64,000 nucleotides of DNA, from contig JAOCPU010000015.1 in the NCBI GenBank assembly GCA_035772785.1, positions 248,001-312,000 on the forward strand, read 5' to 3'. Under the pieces are notes generated by a model. It did not search any database. It saw only the letters and a program-made list of their open reading frames with translations, and had not been told where the DNA came from. The position numbers and the translations under genes were made by a program. Below, in pieces: positions 45,561-57,562 of the stretch; position 1 is the first letter of the stretch, and every line of letters starts with the position of its first letter. This stretch comes from Phlebiopsis flavidoalba. Its lineage: Eukaryota; Basidiomycota; Agaricomycetes; Polyporales; Phanerochaetaceae.

Positions 45561-46544
45561 TGTGAGTACCGCGGGGGTAGGGAACGGTGGATTCACACCT
45601 GGGGTACGGTCCCGCCATGAACCACAAATTTATAGTGGGCAATGTCGCCTGGAGATCAAGCACCTATAGGCGTAATGAGGAGGTCGAGATTCAGCCTCAA
45701 GTTTTGATCAGGGTTGATCGTGATTCACGGAGTCTTTAGCCGTAGGGTCGAGTGTTGCTACGATGGACGGAGCCGTGCATAAACGCGTACGAATGCAAAT
45801 GTTACGACAGTCATCTACTGCGTGATAATTCAGCGAATAGTCTATTCACGTAGCTCAGCACTTCTGTGATTGTCTTGGCGGTTGATAAAATAACCAGAAA
45901 CCTGCTTCCGTTGCTAGATCAGAGGTCGTAAATGAGGGCAGGTATGGACCGTCGCAAACTCACGAGGTTTCACGCGTAGACGGCCCTGGATCACCATGGA
46001 CAGATGTGAGAGCAGAATTCGCAGGAAGACGGAAGGTATGTCCCGCCATCTGTCGAGATACATGTGGCAGCTCGTAGTGCGAGCTTTACGTGCTCACCGA
46101 GCGAGCTAGGGTCGGTGGATGTAGACTTGTCAACTATGGAAAGACGTCCCGTAAAGCGATTGATCCAGTACGGGAACCTACTCCAACGTACTGCGCGCGT
46201 ACACATGTAAGTATCAGAACAAAGGAGGAACCCACAGGGAGATGACATTCAAACTTGGCGGATCAAGCTTTAGAATCACTGAAATGATGGCGCAAGTTAT
46301 CACCGCTTAGGTGCGCTCTAATGCGTTGCGTAAGCAAAAGGCCTGGGGCGGTCGTACGGCACATTGGCTAATGTGTGTTTGCGATGAAGCGTGGGTTGCA
46401 TTCCCGGTGCGTAAAAGAACGTGAAAGCCGGTGAGAATATCGTGTGAGTATAGTCAAGACGTCAAAGTCATCGGGCCTCAAGGCTCAGATCCCTGAAATT
46501 CGTGATTTGCGCAAAATATACGAGAAGCTTCAAAACATCTGAGC
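45561..46544. other. Promoter region of the glycoside hydrolase
   Basis: Nearly 1 kb without coding signal, upstream of the secreted hydrolase and downstream of the CCoA-type methyltransferase. The minus ORF at 45991-46248 shows no similarity I know. Confidence 0.4.
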
Positions 46545-47577
46545 TTAGTCATCTTTCTTGCGGATTAGGCTGATACCGTCCTCAATGGGTAGCATCACAA
46601 CCTCAACGGTGGGATGATTTCTAAACAACAGTGAGCACGCAATACTAGTAGTTGGCAACTTGTAGCGCGACTCACCTCACGGCCGCATTGAACGCGTGGA
46701 GTACGGGCCCGCTTTCGTAACAAGGATCAGGTGCCCAAGGCGCTGCCTTGAAGGCGACGTTATCCACCACCATGAACCCGTCTTAGCGAGTAATCCACCG
46801 TCAACGATTTTGTAGAAGTAGTTGATATAGTTGTCTTTGTCAGCGTCGATGAATACCTATCCACTCGTTGAGCCCCTACTTGACAGTCAATAAAAGTCGC
46901 GTGAGAGGCGCACCATATCGAAAGAAGCTCCCTCCTCGATAAGACGATTCAATGAAGTAAGAGCGTCGCCAATATGGATGTCTATTTTCTCAGAGACGCC
47001 AGACTGTTCGAAATAAGGCCGGTTGGTGCGCTCTAGATACCCTTCGAGCTCGAGTGTGACCACTTTTTGTCACAGTTGGCAGCATGGCAATTGGCAAGGG
47101 AGACCGTGGTGGTGCCAGTAAACATGCCTATCTCAAGGACAACTTTGGCCCTGTTCGAATTTCATTAGAATGTAAGGCATGGCATCACCACTGGCTAACC
47201 TTGGCTAGCATGGCAAGTTGCTGTAAAACGACCGCTTCGTATCCTCCTGCCGTCATCTCAGGCAGGAGCTTGAACATCGTCTTTCCCTCACGGTGAATCT
47301 TCTCCCAGTCCTGCTTGTTTCCTTGCTTTTTTATTCTCTCGAATCATAAAAAGACGTCGACAATCGGAGGATGAGGAGAGGACATTTTCTGCAGGTATCC
47401 GTCATAGCCGTCAATGACTGCACTTCGCTTGACGCGCGAGGAGCTACGGCCTCCGTGGAATATGATACAGAACCTTGGGGATGATCAAGTTCATCGCACA
47501 GACGAGTGATGAGGTATGAAAGGCGGTCATGGGGGTGTGTGACCTTGGGCATACTGAACTAGCCCTGCTGCCGCCAT
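46545..47577 (-). CDS. Caffeoyl-CoA-type O-methyltransferase (Methyltransf_3)
   Basis: Divalent-cation-dependent SAM O-methyltransferase of the CCoAOMT/COMT-like class, usually methylating catechol-type hydroxyls; physiological substrate unknown. Start ATG at 47575-47577 gives MAAAGLVQYAQ, then PHDRLSYLITRLCDELDHP. Next come WEKIHREGKTMFKLLPEMTA GGYEAVVLQQLAML (split here for length), motif I KVVLEIGMFTGTTTVSLA (about 47060-47110), the acidic VTLELEGYLERTNRPYFEQS-like segment, KIDIHIGDALTSLNRLIEEG, the metal-binding motif FDMVFIDADKDNYINYFYK (about 46830-46890), VVDNVAFKAAPWAPDPCYES, and the end LPIEDGISLIRKKDD with TAA at 46545-46547. Full length (about 230 residues), four to five short introns, cytosolic. 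Confidence 0.9.
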
Positions 47578-48346
47578 GTCGTGTGAGAGGAAGACAGCAA
47601 GTCAGAGCGAGGTGGGTCAAGTACCGTCCCTTTTATATGAGTGTCCTTTAGGGTAGAGATCATCATGCGTATGCAAAGAACGCAAAGAAGCATGGGGATA
47701 GTCTTTTGGATAGTAGTTGATTCGCCTCAACGGAGGCATGCATGAACACACGCACTCCGCTTAGGCATAAGGGTGCGGCCAATTAGGCTGGCTGAATGGT
47801 CTGCTGATAGTACGACTACTGATCAATATAAGCCAGCGTGAGAAAGCTTGATGAAGAACCAAACCGCACCATGACAGTCTACCCTACGGCAGGTTACCTA
47901 GGTAAGTAGGAGCTCCTGCCTAGTATATGGCGGTTGGTGACCCCGTCTGAAGCCATAGCGAGGAGGCTTTCTTTAGATGAGTCGCTCAGCGAGATGTGTT
48001 TATAACAAGGGCGTTTTGCTCTGGGTTCGATTCTAGAGTTTAAAAACGGATGAAGCGACTCCGACTCGAGCTTTGAACGTTGGCGGACCAAAGTCAAGGA
48101 GAAAATCGGGCGCTAATGTCGCACAGGAGTCTTCGAGGTCTCACGCAGTCTCTGGGAGACCACGGGGTCTTCTCGGTCCCGCACTAACCAGGTCTCCAAC
48201 TTTTTCCTCCCAAAATCTCAGCCACCACACACTCCCCGCCACGGCCTTGAACTTGTCAATGTCAGCGATAGAATGGACGAAAGACGCGCCAAAACGTTCG
48301 TGCTTCTACCCTGTACTCGCTATCACAGCTGAGATTAATAAACAAC
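47578..48346. promoter_or_regulatory. Divergent promoter region
   Basis: Lies between the minus-strand methyltransferase and the plus-strand SANT protein. No coding sequence is recognised; a run of short pyrimidine-rich segments occurs before 48346. Confidence 0.4.
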
Positions 48347-49660
48347 ATGGATACATAGGTTGGAGGCGCTTTCGACGTTCATCGAGTCGCAAAGGGCTCT
48401 ATTTGCACAAACACAGTCCGACATAAAGCGTTTGGCCACCCTCAGAAATGATGTTGCCTCTACTTCCATCGAAATTGTGTGGACCCGACGAATTCAGCGA
48501 GAAGGTTCGTCGAACTTGGGGCACGGTCGAAACAAGCTGACCGAATTATCAGCTACAGACTTTGGACGGTCAGAGACTGAGCGATATCGAAGGCCTTGTC
48601 CCAAACATTCATGATGAGCTACGAGTGGGACATATTCGCTACGTCCCGGTGAGTAGTACCTCGCCGGGCCCTAATCATATTTGAACAAGCTCTCCAGACC
48701 CCACTCCTCTGAAAAGTCTTGCCGCCGAGCCCTGCAAGATCGTTATGCCCGTCAACGGGAGCCCCCCTCAAAGAAGCAAATGACTCACTTTCTGAGTTGC
48801 AAAGGCTTGTCAAGACAGCTCGCCTCACCATTATCGACCCCGTTCTGTCCACCTTCCCCGAGCTATCCGACGAGGAGGAGGAAGAGCCGCTAGACCCTGA
48901 AGAGCTTCGCCGTATGCAAGAGCGAGCGAAGATCAGAGAGCTCAAGATGCGGCGAATTCACGGCGATCCCAGACTGTATGGGCTGTCTGGTCTAGCACTG
49001 CGAAAGCCTGGCTCAGAGGCTGTTTTTTGTGCGGAGGGATATTGACGATGAGAGAGTGGAGAGGTGGACATCAGCATGGATGACGTGGGGCCCGGTTCAT
49101 CAAACAAAAGCACCAGCACAACACCCCAAGTTCTACTCTGGCTGCCAACATGGACGTCGATACCCCTCCCACCTCTGTGGCGTCACCTCAGTCAAATCAC
49201 TCTGGGAAGATGCTGTCCGCCCATCCAGACGAATACCCGCAATCGCCGGACCACAGCAAAGGCTTTCCGCAAAGCGAGCTCAAGCACCCAAAACGTCAAA
49301 ACGAAGGCTAATCCGCCACATCCGCTGACAGAGGAGAAATCTCCCGAGCCAGAAGGTCCACCAACAGATAAGAAGGGCAAACCCAGACCGGAAACGTACA
49401 AGCAGGCCGTGGTCTGTAGAAGAGCAGCATCTACTCGAGAGACTGCTAGATGAGATACGCCCGATGGAGAGAAGAACAGGTAAGCGTTTGTGTATCTATA
49501 TTGTCGCTCGTATCTCATCGGCTCTGCAGGTGGCTCAAATATCGCAAGCGATGGACGGTAAAACGAACTGCCAGACAGGTTGCGAGTCAGTGTGTGCAGA
49601 AAGTATATTACGCCAAGTTGAAGCGATTTGGAGTGGATGTAACGGCTGGTAGCGGTCGAA
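48347..49660 (+). CDS. SANT/Myb-domain protein, ZZZ3-like
   Basis: Chromatin-associated DNA/histone-binding protein resembling the SANT part of ZZZ3. From the start (ATG 48347, then a small frame slip): LEALSTFIESQRALFAQTQS, DIKRLATLRNDVAS, YEWDIFATSR-like sequence, the coiled coil LSELQRLVKTARLTIIDPVL, FPELSDEEEEEPLDPEELRR, MQERAKIRELKMRRIHGDPR. The linker is Pro/Ser-rich with EEKSPEPEGPPTDKKGKPRP. The SANT domain is ETYKQAWSVEEQHLLERLLD EIPDGEKNRWLKISQAM (split for length), ending ARQVASRVQKYYAKLKRFGV (about 49590-49640). A ZZ zinc finger, which ZZZ3-like proteins may carry after SANT, is not seen: the frame instead continues directly into VWA8-like sequence. Confidence 0.75.
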
Positions 49661-49686
49661 CCATGATAGCTGAAGTCTCCGCTAAG

Positions 49687-52600
49687 ATGCGTGTCGGCCT
49701 TGTCGACAGTCTTTATGATCTCTGTGTTGTCCTCGGTAGGTTTCACACGCCTCGGACTTGGGCTCGGCCAGGAGCCTCGGGCATGACATACCCGACCTCG
49801 ACCGGCCCGATAGATCTCCGAGACGCGTTTGAAAGTTCGCAGCTCCGTGATATCACAGGTCTCTTCCTACCACCGAACTTGCCCATAGTCCGTCAAGCCA
49901 TAACCTACGCGCCGCGACATGGCACAACGTCGTCTCTCACAAGGTTGCTCAGCCAACTCGCACAACCGCGACCTGTCATAGGCACGCTGACGCTGGGAGA
50001 TATCTCGCTCGACGTGCACGCGTCCGAAACGCCATCACGATTGGCCCTCTCGGAGAACACCTTACTCGACGCGGAGGATGGATTCAATGCTGATAATCTA
50101 CATTTTCTTCTACAGAAATATCTTCTAGGACAGGATATATTTCTGCTGTCCCAGCCAGGGCCATACGCAAGAAGGCTTGCTATGACATTCTGCAAGTAAG
50201 GCGACTTCTGTAACGATGTCGTGACGAATTTAATCAATTATCACAGTTTGACGAATCTAGAATACGAGTATATTGCATTGCACCGTGATGTGGGCGAGAC
50301 CGAACTCAAGCAAGGTTCGGGAACTTAGACGCGGCGGGCAATCTCGTCTACGTTGACAGCGCAGCCGTCAAAGCCGTAAAGCATGGCCGCATTCTCATTA
50401 TAGAAGGTATAGAAACAAGCCGAAGGGGTATTATGCCTGTACGTATACTTGTTATACGGAGTATGATGTGCTCAAGACTGGCTAGGGTTTCTCAATAACC
50501 TGCTCGAGAACCGAGTAGATGTAAGGGTCTCGCAAAAAGTCAGGATTATTCAGACGCTGAAGTCATGTTCAGGAATTTAGACGACGGCAGTCATATCATA
50601 CACCAAGACCGCTACTTTCTACTCGACGATTCAGCCAAGTCTAAGGACAACAAGCGTTTTATACCTGCTCACAAGGACTTTCGGGTGATTGCAATAGCTG
50701 CACCAGTCCCGCCGTACAGCCGGGGATACTCCAATAGATCCTCCTTTCCGATAGTCGATTTCAAGCACGTTTCATTGACCCCGTCGGGTCCCTGCTTTCT
50801 CTCAAGCTCTGTTTGCCTCTAACAGAAACGCCTCTTACTCCCACAATCTAGTGGCTTCTGTTTATACAAGAAGCTGCAGAGTATCATTCCTGCGCTGATT
50901 ACAGTACGCCGCGAGATCTCGCCAGCGGTTTCGAGTGGCCGTTTCGCTCATAAACGACAATGCGACCCTTGCCCCGTGCAGACTCGCCCTTGTTCCAACT
51001 TCGCACTCACTCTTGTCGATCTTCTGTCGGTGCGCCCGCGTTAAATTTGCTCTATCTCCTGTTCAGACTGTGTGGAAATTGAATGCTTGCACATACATCC
51101 CGCTCTGGTACACGCCCCTTTCACTATGTGGGGGCACATGTTGTCTATGGCAGACCGTAAGATGCCGGCTTGGGATACCCTTGGCTAGTCGATGGCCGTA
51201 AGGGACTGAAGAACACGCCCGGTCTACTCGGTTACCTGCTCGCGAAGATTCAGCGAGAGGAGAAGACACTATCCGTTCGAGGGGCTACAACCGTTTCTGT
51301 CGTCCGGTGGTCCACGAAATGTTACTAGTCTACCCTTGTCTGTTTTTATTTTATTGTAATAAAAGACGGCTGAGTTGGGGACTGGACTTTTTTTGGGGAA
51401 GAACCGTGTTTGGGAGCATGTCGTTGTTTCCCGGACCTTGGCTGGTGGTGTCTGATGATTGGTTGTTTGTGGCTTTGCCTGGATGTGTTGGTTTCTTGTT
51501 TTCTGTGGTTTGATTTTGTGTTACTGTGTTGTGCTCTTGTTTATGTTTGCTTTCTTTTTTTTAGGTGTTTCTCCCTTTGTTTTTTCTGTTTTGCTGTTTT
51601 TGTTTTTTGTTTTTTGTGTGTTTGCGGATTTTGTTGGAGTTTTTTTAGATTTTTCGGTTTGTTTGGTTGGGTCTCTTGTTTGAATGTGTTATGTTTTTTT
51701 TTTTGCGAATTTTGTTGGATCCTCTTGGTTTGGGTTTTTTGTACTGGGTGTTGAGTTGTTGGATTTCTAGGTTGGTTTTGGTTGGACCCTTGGAATCAAG
51801 GAACCCCTCTGGAATTTCAGCCTACAGAAGAGGTTCCGGGGGCTTACTGGAACCCCTCTGGCGTGTATACTGGGTGTATGCTTCAGGCGCACGCTCTTGG
51901 ATGGGGATCCTTTTTCCTATGATCCCTCCTGTGCTCCCCTCCACCGCTTCCTGTTCAACATCTACACTCGTCAACGTCTTTGGCGCCCTCCTCGGGTATG
52001 AAGTCGACACCCTACATATATATACAAGGAGCTTGGAGGTAGAGAGCTTGTTATGCGTAGGAAGGTCGAGGATGGTGGAGCAACGTTCTGGGGGAGGCTA
52101 GGTAATGTGACATTCCAGTCTTGACAAAACTATTCTAATATCCCACGCAGTCCACTCATAGAAGGTGCATTAGACGGAAAGCTCATACATCTCGCTGGCT
52201 TGGATGTCATTGGCTCTACCGCTGGCTCTCTAGCAAGAATTTTTCCAGGATCGAGGAGGCTGAACTGTGTGAGGGGAGGGCAAACGAATTGTATCTCAGG
52301 CGAAACTTGATGATGTGCGTCAGGCCTGGTATAGGACAAGGAAATATTTGCGCTCTCACTAACGAATCGGTCATCTCTCACACGGTTTAGTTTTGCGCCT
52401 GGAGAGCTCTCAGTCCCGCATCAAGCTTTCCGAGTAATTGCTACCGCGTCAAAGTCGCTTCCTCTCAAAGACTGGCTCTCGGATTGATGAACATGCCAAC
52501 ATGTTCTTCCCCATAACCTCCATTCCGATGTCAGCGGTCCGAAAAGAAAACCGATTTGCTCGTCCGCACCGGCTGTCCTGTTCACCTCGTCGAACTCTTG

Positions 52601-55600
52601 TCGTCTTTGCGGACAAATACAGGTCTACTATGACCTCTGATCTCGTCCAGAAGAATCGAAAGCTAGGCACGCGTACTCTCGTGCGAATTTGCGCGACTGC
52701 TACGCGAGGTTTTCTTTCGTATGTGGACCTTCACACAATACTCAGCCGGTCGGTGTTATCCGAATTCTTGCCCGCCGCGGAGCGCGAATAAGTCTTGATG
52801 GCATATTTGAAGAGCTAAATATCAAGAAAGCTACTCCTCCAGTGAGCATGTTTTTATTCAAGCAGGGCATAAACCTGACCCCGAGGCTCTAGTTTTGCCC
52901 TCCACCTGTAGTTGAAGGGAAGGTCTTGATGTTCCCTGCGCCGACTTTACCTGGATCGTCAAAGCACGCTTCCTCTACAAATATCAGTCTTCGAAGCATC
53001 AGAGGACCCCGAAGGAGTGGCTTCGCATGTTCCATACATGGCTCATTTCTACGACAACAGCTTGCAAACGGCTCTTATGCGGGACCTTGCTATCGATTTA
53101 GAAGTCCTAGGCGAACATTTGGTACTACTAGGAAATCAGGGAGTGGGTAAAAACAAAGTAGTTGACCGGTAAGATCATTCGCCAATTCACGCGTGACCGC
53201 TACTCAAGCTCATGTATGTTTCTATAGTCCTATGTCAACTGCTTAATCGCCCAAGAGAGTACATTCAGCTCCATCGAGACACGACCGTCAACCAGTTGCT
53301 ACTACAGACATCACTAGAGAATGGCGTCATGAAGCAACTGGACTCGCCTCTTCTCCGGGCCATTCAGTACGGGCGGGTGATCATCATCGACGAGGCTGAC
53401 AAGGCTGCAGAACACGTCGTAGCCGTATTCCGAAGCCTAGCCGGCCACGGCGAACTCAGCTTGCCTGATGGGCGACGGGTGCGGCGAGAACGCGAGTCGC
53501 GCAAATGACATTGTCGTTCAGTTCCCCAACTTCCGCCTCATCTTGTTGGCAAATCGTCCCGGATATCGTGTGTATCTGGGTGCTTACTCCTCTCAGCTCT
53601 GAGGTTTTGTTTAACCGAATTTGCAGCATTCCTAGGGAACCACTTCCTCCAAGTGCTCGGAGACAACTTCAGCTGCCATTCCGTCACGAACCCTGACATG
53701 GCCAGCGAGCGAAGGCTCTTGGCCCAGCTTGCTCCGGAGCTGAACGAAGATACAATCCTACGCCTTGTTGCCGCTTTCCAGGATTTACGCATCGCATACG
53801 ACGCCGGCCAGTTGGACATTACCCCTTACTCACTACGCGGTGAGTGCGTACCGACCCGTTTATCGCAGCCAAGACTGAGGATCGTTTCGTTAATGCAGAA
53901 CTTATCAATCTGGTCCGACATATTCAGGCTTACCCAGGCGATTCTCTTGAAGTCACTCTACGGAATATATTCGACTTTGATGTGTTTCGTCCTGAAACGA
54001 TCGAAAAGCTGGCAGACATACTCAACCATCACGGGTAAGCAAATAGGTTTCCCATCTTTCATTCGAATCTGAACATGACGGCCATACGCTAGCTTGTGCG
54101 GTCGAAGCGGCTGGGTCTCGACGCTTGCTCGTGAAGCATCCCCCGTCGCAAAAACGAGTACAGGCGACATCAAATTCGAGCCCAAGGGCGACACTAGCCT
54201 TTCTGTGCATTTGCTAAATATGGGAAGGATGATCCCAAGAACACGCCACAAATCAAGGGGGGAACACTTTGGGCGGCGGACGAGTTTATGGATTTCTCCT
54301 GATACAAAGTGCCAATCGTCCTAAACTTACGGTTTTTTTTTTCATAGTACTGGTGTGGCGGGATACAGCCGGGATTGGGTGGTCGGAGGCGGCTATATGC
54401 GTCTCTACAAAGGCCACGACATCAAGCAAATTCCTGATTCTCTCAAAAGAAGATGTTTCCAGATGAAGTAAAAAAGAGTCGGCTCGCGAACTGGCACGGC
54501 AAGAGCTCGAACGGAGGCTCGCAGACCTAAATATGATAGGCGCGTGCTGAGGCTAAGGGCTATGGAATATGCTTTTAGAGGCAGTCCAGTGGACACATCA
54601 ACCAACTGTACGATTTGCTGGAGGGCGTAAGTGTTCTAGGTTTACGCGACTAATTGTCTACGCATGTCGTGTTTTTAACACAAATTCCAGATCTTTCCGC
54701 GAAGGAAGAGGAAAGAGTTTGGGTCAAGCGCCAAAACGGATGGAGAACTCGACGATAGTCGTTTGACGGAAGGTCTGACGGGTGAGGCTGCAGTCTACAA
54801 GCGACGTGGGATGGCGAAGCCAGAGATGGGGCGTCCCCAGCTCAAGTAAGAAACGCGAACGCCACGCCGATTACTGCTTATCAACCATCGTCTTAGGCCG
54901 AAGCGTATACGATTCCTGTTCGATATCAGTGCATCCATGTAAGTGACTTGTTTCTTGCTCTATTCATCGCTCAAACAATTGTTATAGGTATCGCTTCCAA
55001 TATGACGGCAGGTTACAAAAAAGTCTGGAAAACTGGTGATTTCCGTTCAGCAGTTTTGTCTGCTCAGAGTTTAATGAACGTACACAGCTGTCATGTTAAT
55101 GGAGACATTTGATCGATTAAGTCGCAAGGAAAAATACGTCTGGGATGTAAGTTCGAATTTTAAAAACCGTGAAAGACATTTAAATAATTCTTCGCTAGAT
55201 GATAGGACATGTACGTGCATGCCTTAGGCCTGAGGCTTTTGGTTCTGACACATCGCTTAGTGCGGTGACACCGCAGAAGTGCCGCTGGTAACAGCCAATA
55301 ACCCTCCAGAGGTAAATCCACGAACGATGGAAGGTCATACAAAAGATGGAGTTGACTACTCAATACGCTTTCGCTGGTGATTACACTGGTTAGTGTCCTG
55401 CAACGACTGCCCGCTTCGGTGGCGATAATTCACCATTTGCAGTGGAAGCCATCGAGAAAGCCGTAAATGAAGTGGCAAAATTTGACGCAGGTAAGTCAGA
55501 CTGTCTTCAAATTTTGTCCTGAGTGACCCTGTCTTATACGACTTTAAAGATGAAATGGTTTGTTATTCGCCATTACCGACGCGAATTTTGGCCGGTACGC

Positions 55601-55851
55601 CATCAGCGCGGAGGACCTTAAGCGGCGATGTCTCGACAACCTAAAGTGAAGACAGCTCTAATTTGTATAGGGGAGGGGGCAGAAGCTACCTGGTATGTTC
55701 AACCGTCTTCTGCAAAATTCAAAAGCATAATGCTGGCTCCTGTTCACAGGATACCGAAATATCTCCCAGGACGCCCGGTTTCAGAGTTGGAAATACTGCC
55801 GATATTCCCGCGGTGCTAAGGAGTGTTCTCTCGACAATGGTTGATCATTAA
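49687..55851 (+). CDS. VWA8: VWA8-like AAA+ ATPase with von Willebrand A domain
   Basis: Giant dynein/midasin-related AAA+ ATPase, mitochondrial in animals. The N-terminal part carries LRDAFESSQLRDITGLFLPP and GFNADNLHFLLQKYLLGQD. The first AAA module has a degenerate P-loop (LSQPGPYARRLAM) and KHGRILIIEGIE as Walker B. Further are PAHKDFRVIAIAAPVPPY, CMLQAHALGWG, STLVNVFGALLGYEVDTLH, LIHLAGLDVIGSTAGSLARI and NRKLGTRTLVRIC. The second module has Walker A LLGNQGVGKNK (about 53130-53160) and Walker B VIIIDEADKAAEH (about 53378), followed by NDIV.. and LLANRPG. The C-terminal vWA domain shows the MIDAS FDISASM (about 54920), then FVIAITDANFGRYAISAEDL-like sequence, and ends AVLRSVLSTMVDH with TAA at 55849-55851. 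Introns are frequent (e.g. about 52102-52150). The start is uncertain; a G+T-biased segment interrupts the gene at 51343-51845. Confidence 0.88.
51343..51845. other. G+T-biased (A+C-rich on minus) insertion-like segment inside VWA8
   Basis: VWA8 coding runs up to PRNVTSLPLS (about 51342) and resumes at about GCMLQAHALGWG (51870). Between them the plus strand is almost devoid of C and poor in A, with T runs (for example 11-12 T near 51690). On the minus strand it is A/C-rich, reads as Lys/Thr/Asn-rich peptide, and ends toward 51343 in TTACAATAAAATAAAAAC, resembling an A-rich tail. A retroelement fragment in antisense orientation is one possibility; a low-complexity intron or assembly insert are others. 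The plus-strand ORFs here look like membrane proteins only because T/G-rich codons give Phe, Leu, Val, Cys and Trp. Confidence 0.5.
51800..51861. repeat. Direct and inverted GGAACC(CC)TCT repeats
   Basis: GGAACCCCTCTGG occurs at 51800-51812 and 51849-51861; between them AGAAGAGGTTCC (51827-51838) is the near inverse, giving a potential stem-loop. They sit at the right edge of the G+T-biased segment. Confidence 0.7.
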
Positions 55852-56182
55852 TTCATCCTCTCATTTGAATGTCATCCTACCTAAATATCCCTCCTACTTA
55901 CTTCTGGATATGCTACATTCGTGACATGATGGTATATCGGGCAGATTGAGCCGTAGCAAGCCTATATTTATTCTTGTGGGCGCGACTTTGCCCACCACTC
56001 TCACGGCCGGTTATTTTTCCACGACCTGTTTTTTGTGCCGTCCTTTGTACTTCGACGGCTCCACTAGTCGCTAAAAGCCCGACTCCTCATAGTTCCAGGA
56101 AGTTTTGCAACCTAAACCTATCTCATCTCTGACGCATTAAAAGGGTCAAGTTGACTCTTATTGGAACAACATACTAATCCGA
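55852..56182. other. Intergenic
   Basis: No coding signal between VWA8 and the next plus-strand gene. Confidence 0.4.
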
Positions 56183-57495
56183 TATGATTTAGGAGGATCT
56201 CATAAATCTCTTCGGCGACACAGAGAAAACAGAACTGTCGTCCACGAAGTCTCGTCATGACTATGCATCGTCGCCCAGAAGCTTCGAGTGGACTATAAGA
56301 GAAAAACTCGAGCGGTGCAATACTTTGTATACGGACGGGGCCATATCAACTTCAAGGATTCTTTCGGAATTATACGTTGCTCTCAACTCGGGCGTCGTTC
56401 TCGAACCAGAAAAGCGTGCAAGAATTTTGGGACGTACGAAGATTCCGTCCATTCCCAATTATATCGTCACTTCATACCGTACCTCAAGTAGACCCCAAGG
56501 TCGTCTATACTCTCCAACCGGCGCTCAAGGACATGCCCTTGCAGAATTTACGGACTGCGCTGTGGCAATCAACCTGCGCGAATATAAGTAGGGTATCTCT
56601 CGGGGCTGACACACCTTACTTGAAAGACTGATCATTGCTTCTGCAGATGCTGGCATCCGTGGCACAGATGTTGGCATTCAAGCCGCGCAGCCACTTGCCG
56701 AGACAAATCGATTTCATCATGGACGAATTCGGGCTATCTACTACACCCTCGCATTATATCGCCCTACATGCGACCTCTGCAGTGGGGACCCTATACTTCG
56801 CCAAGCTCGCATGAGAGAGATGACATCTCAATCATTCCCGTCCACGCATTTGTTCTCGCTCTGTTTTGTAGCAGAATCAAGATGGGATACCGTACCGCCT
56901 TCAAAAACGCGTCGCCACAGCCGTAGGGTGGCGGCGGGTCGGTGCCACAGAGTCCTTGCCTCTCATGACTAACGTTCACTTTACCATTCTCTCTGCCTTC
57001 CGGTTATACCCATCGCCATTCCAGACCCATCAACATTCATGTTGCTCCTGCAGTACTTCTATACTGGGGACTTCGCCAGCTTCTGCGTCAACGCGGCGCC
57101 GTATTTGCTCCACATGCCTACGAGTTTCCCGCGAGGTCAGGGAGACGACAAGAGCGAGGGCTACGCGCACGCATTGTACCCTGTGCTTAGCGAGGTATTG
57201 CGCCCCACCCTGGCTTTCGCCAATTTTTGGAGAGGCTTTGGTGGCTTTGTCTTGGAACCTGTCCACGCTAGGAGTGTCTGAACAACGACGATGTGGGACA
57301 CGCTCCATGTGCAAGACAAACTGATTTACACCGAGCAATATCGTTGCAAAGGGTTCAAGGATAATGCCTCCGTCCCAGGTTCCAAAGGACGTGCGACTTT
57401 GTGTCTACAAGGGACCATGAATGACGTTTCGTGGAACTCAATAGGAACGGACTCCGTACCATTCTCAGGTCGGAAGGGATCTAGAGACAATACAT
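56183..57495 (+). CDS. Uncharacterised protein
   Basis: Family not recognised. After the ATG at 56183 (which needs a small frame correction) the protein reads EEDLINLFGDTEKTELSSTK, SFEWTIREKLERCNTLYTDG, ISTSRILSELYVALNSGVVL, RARILGRTKIPSIPNYIVTS, VDPKVVYTLQPALKDMPLQN LRTALWQSTCANIS (split for length). After an intron come MLASVAQMLAFKPRSHLPRQ, DFIMDEFGLSTTPSHYIALH, and later MLLLQYFYTGDFASFCVNAA, YAHALYPVLSEVLRPTLAFA, RGFGGFVLEPVHARSV and DNASVPGSKGRATLCLQG. Mostly helical, soluble, no signal peptide. The 320-base open frame at the beginning and splice-like junctions support a gene; the end near 57495 is approximate. Confidence 0.5.
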
Positions 57496-57562
57496 AATAC
57501 TTACCTGCCGTTTAGCATATGTGTACGCCCAGTCATTTAACAATTGGGGCAGTGTCTGATCA

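Noticed and set aside
47990..48045. tRNA-like GGTTCGATTCTAG
   Set aside because: The flanking bases do not form a T-stem or acceptor stem and no A-box precedes it at the right distance.
51410..51754. Plus-strand ORFs rich in Phe, Leu, Val, Cys and Trp that resemble a membrane protein
   Set aside because: They arise from the T/G-biased composition of the segment; no other support, and they interrupt VWA8.
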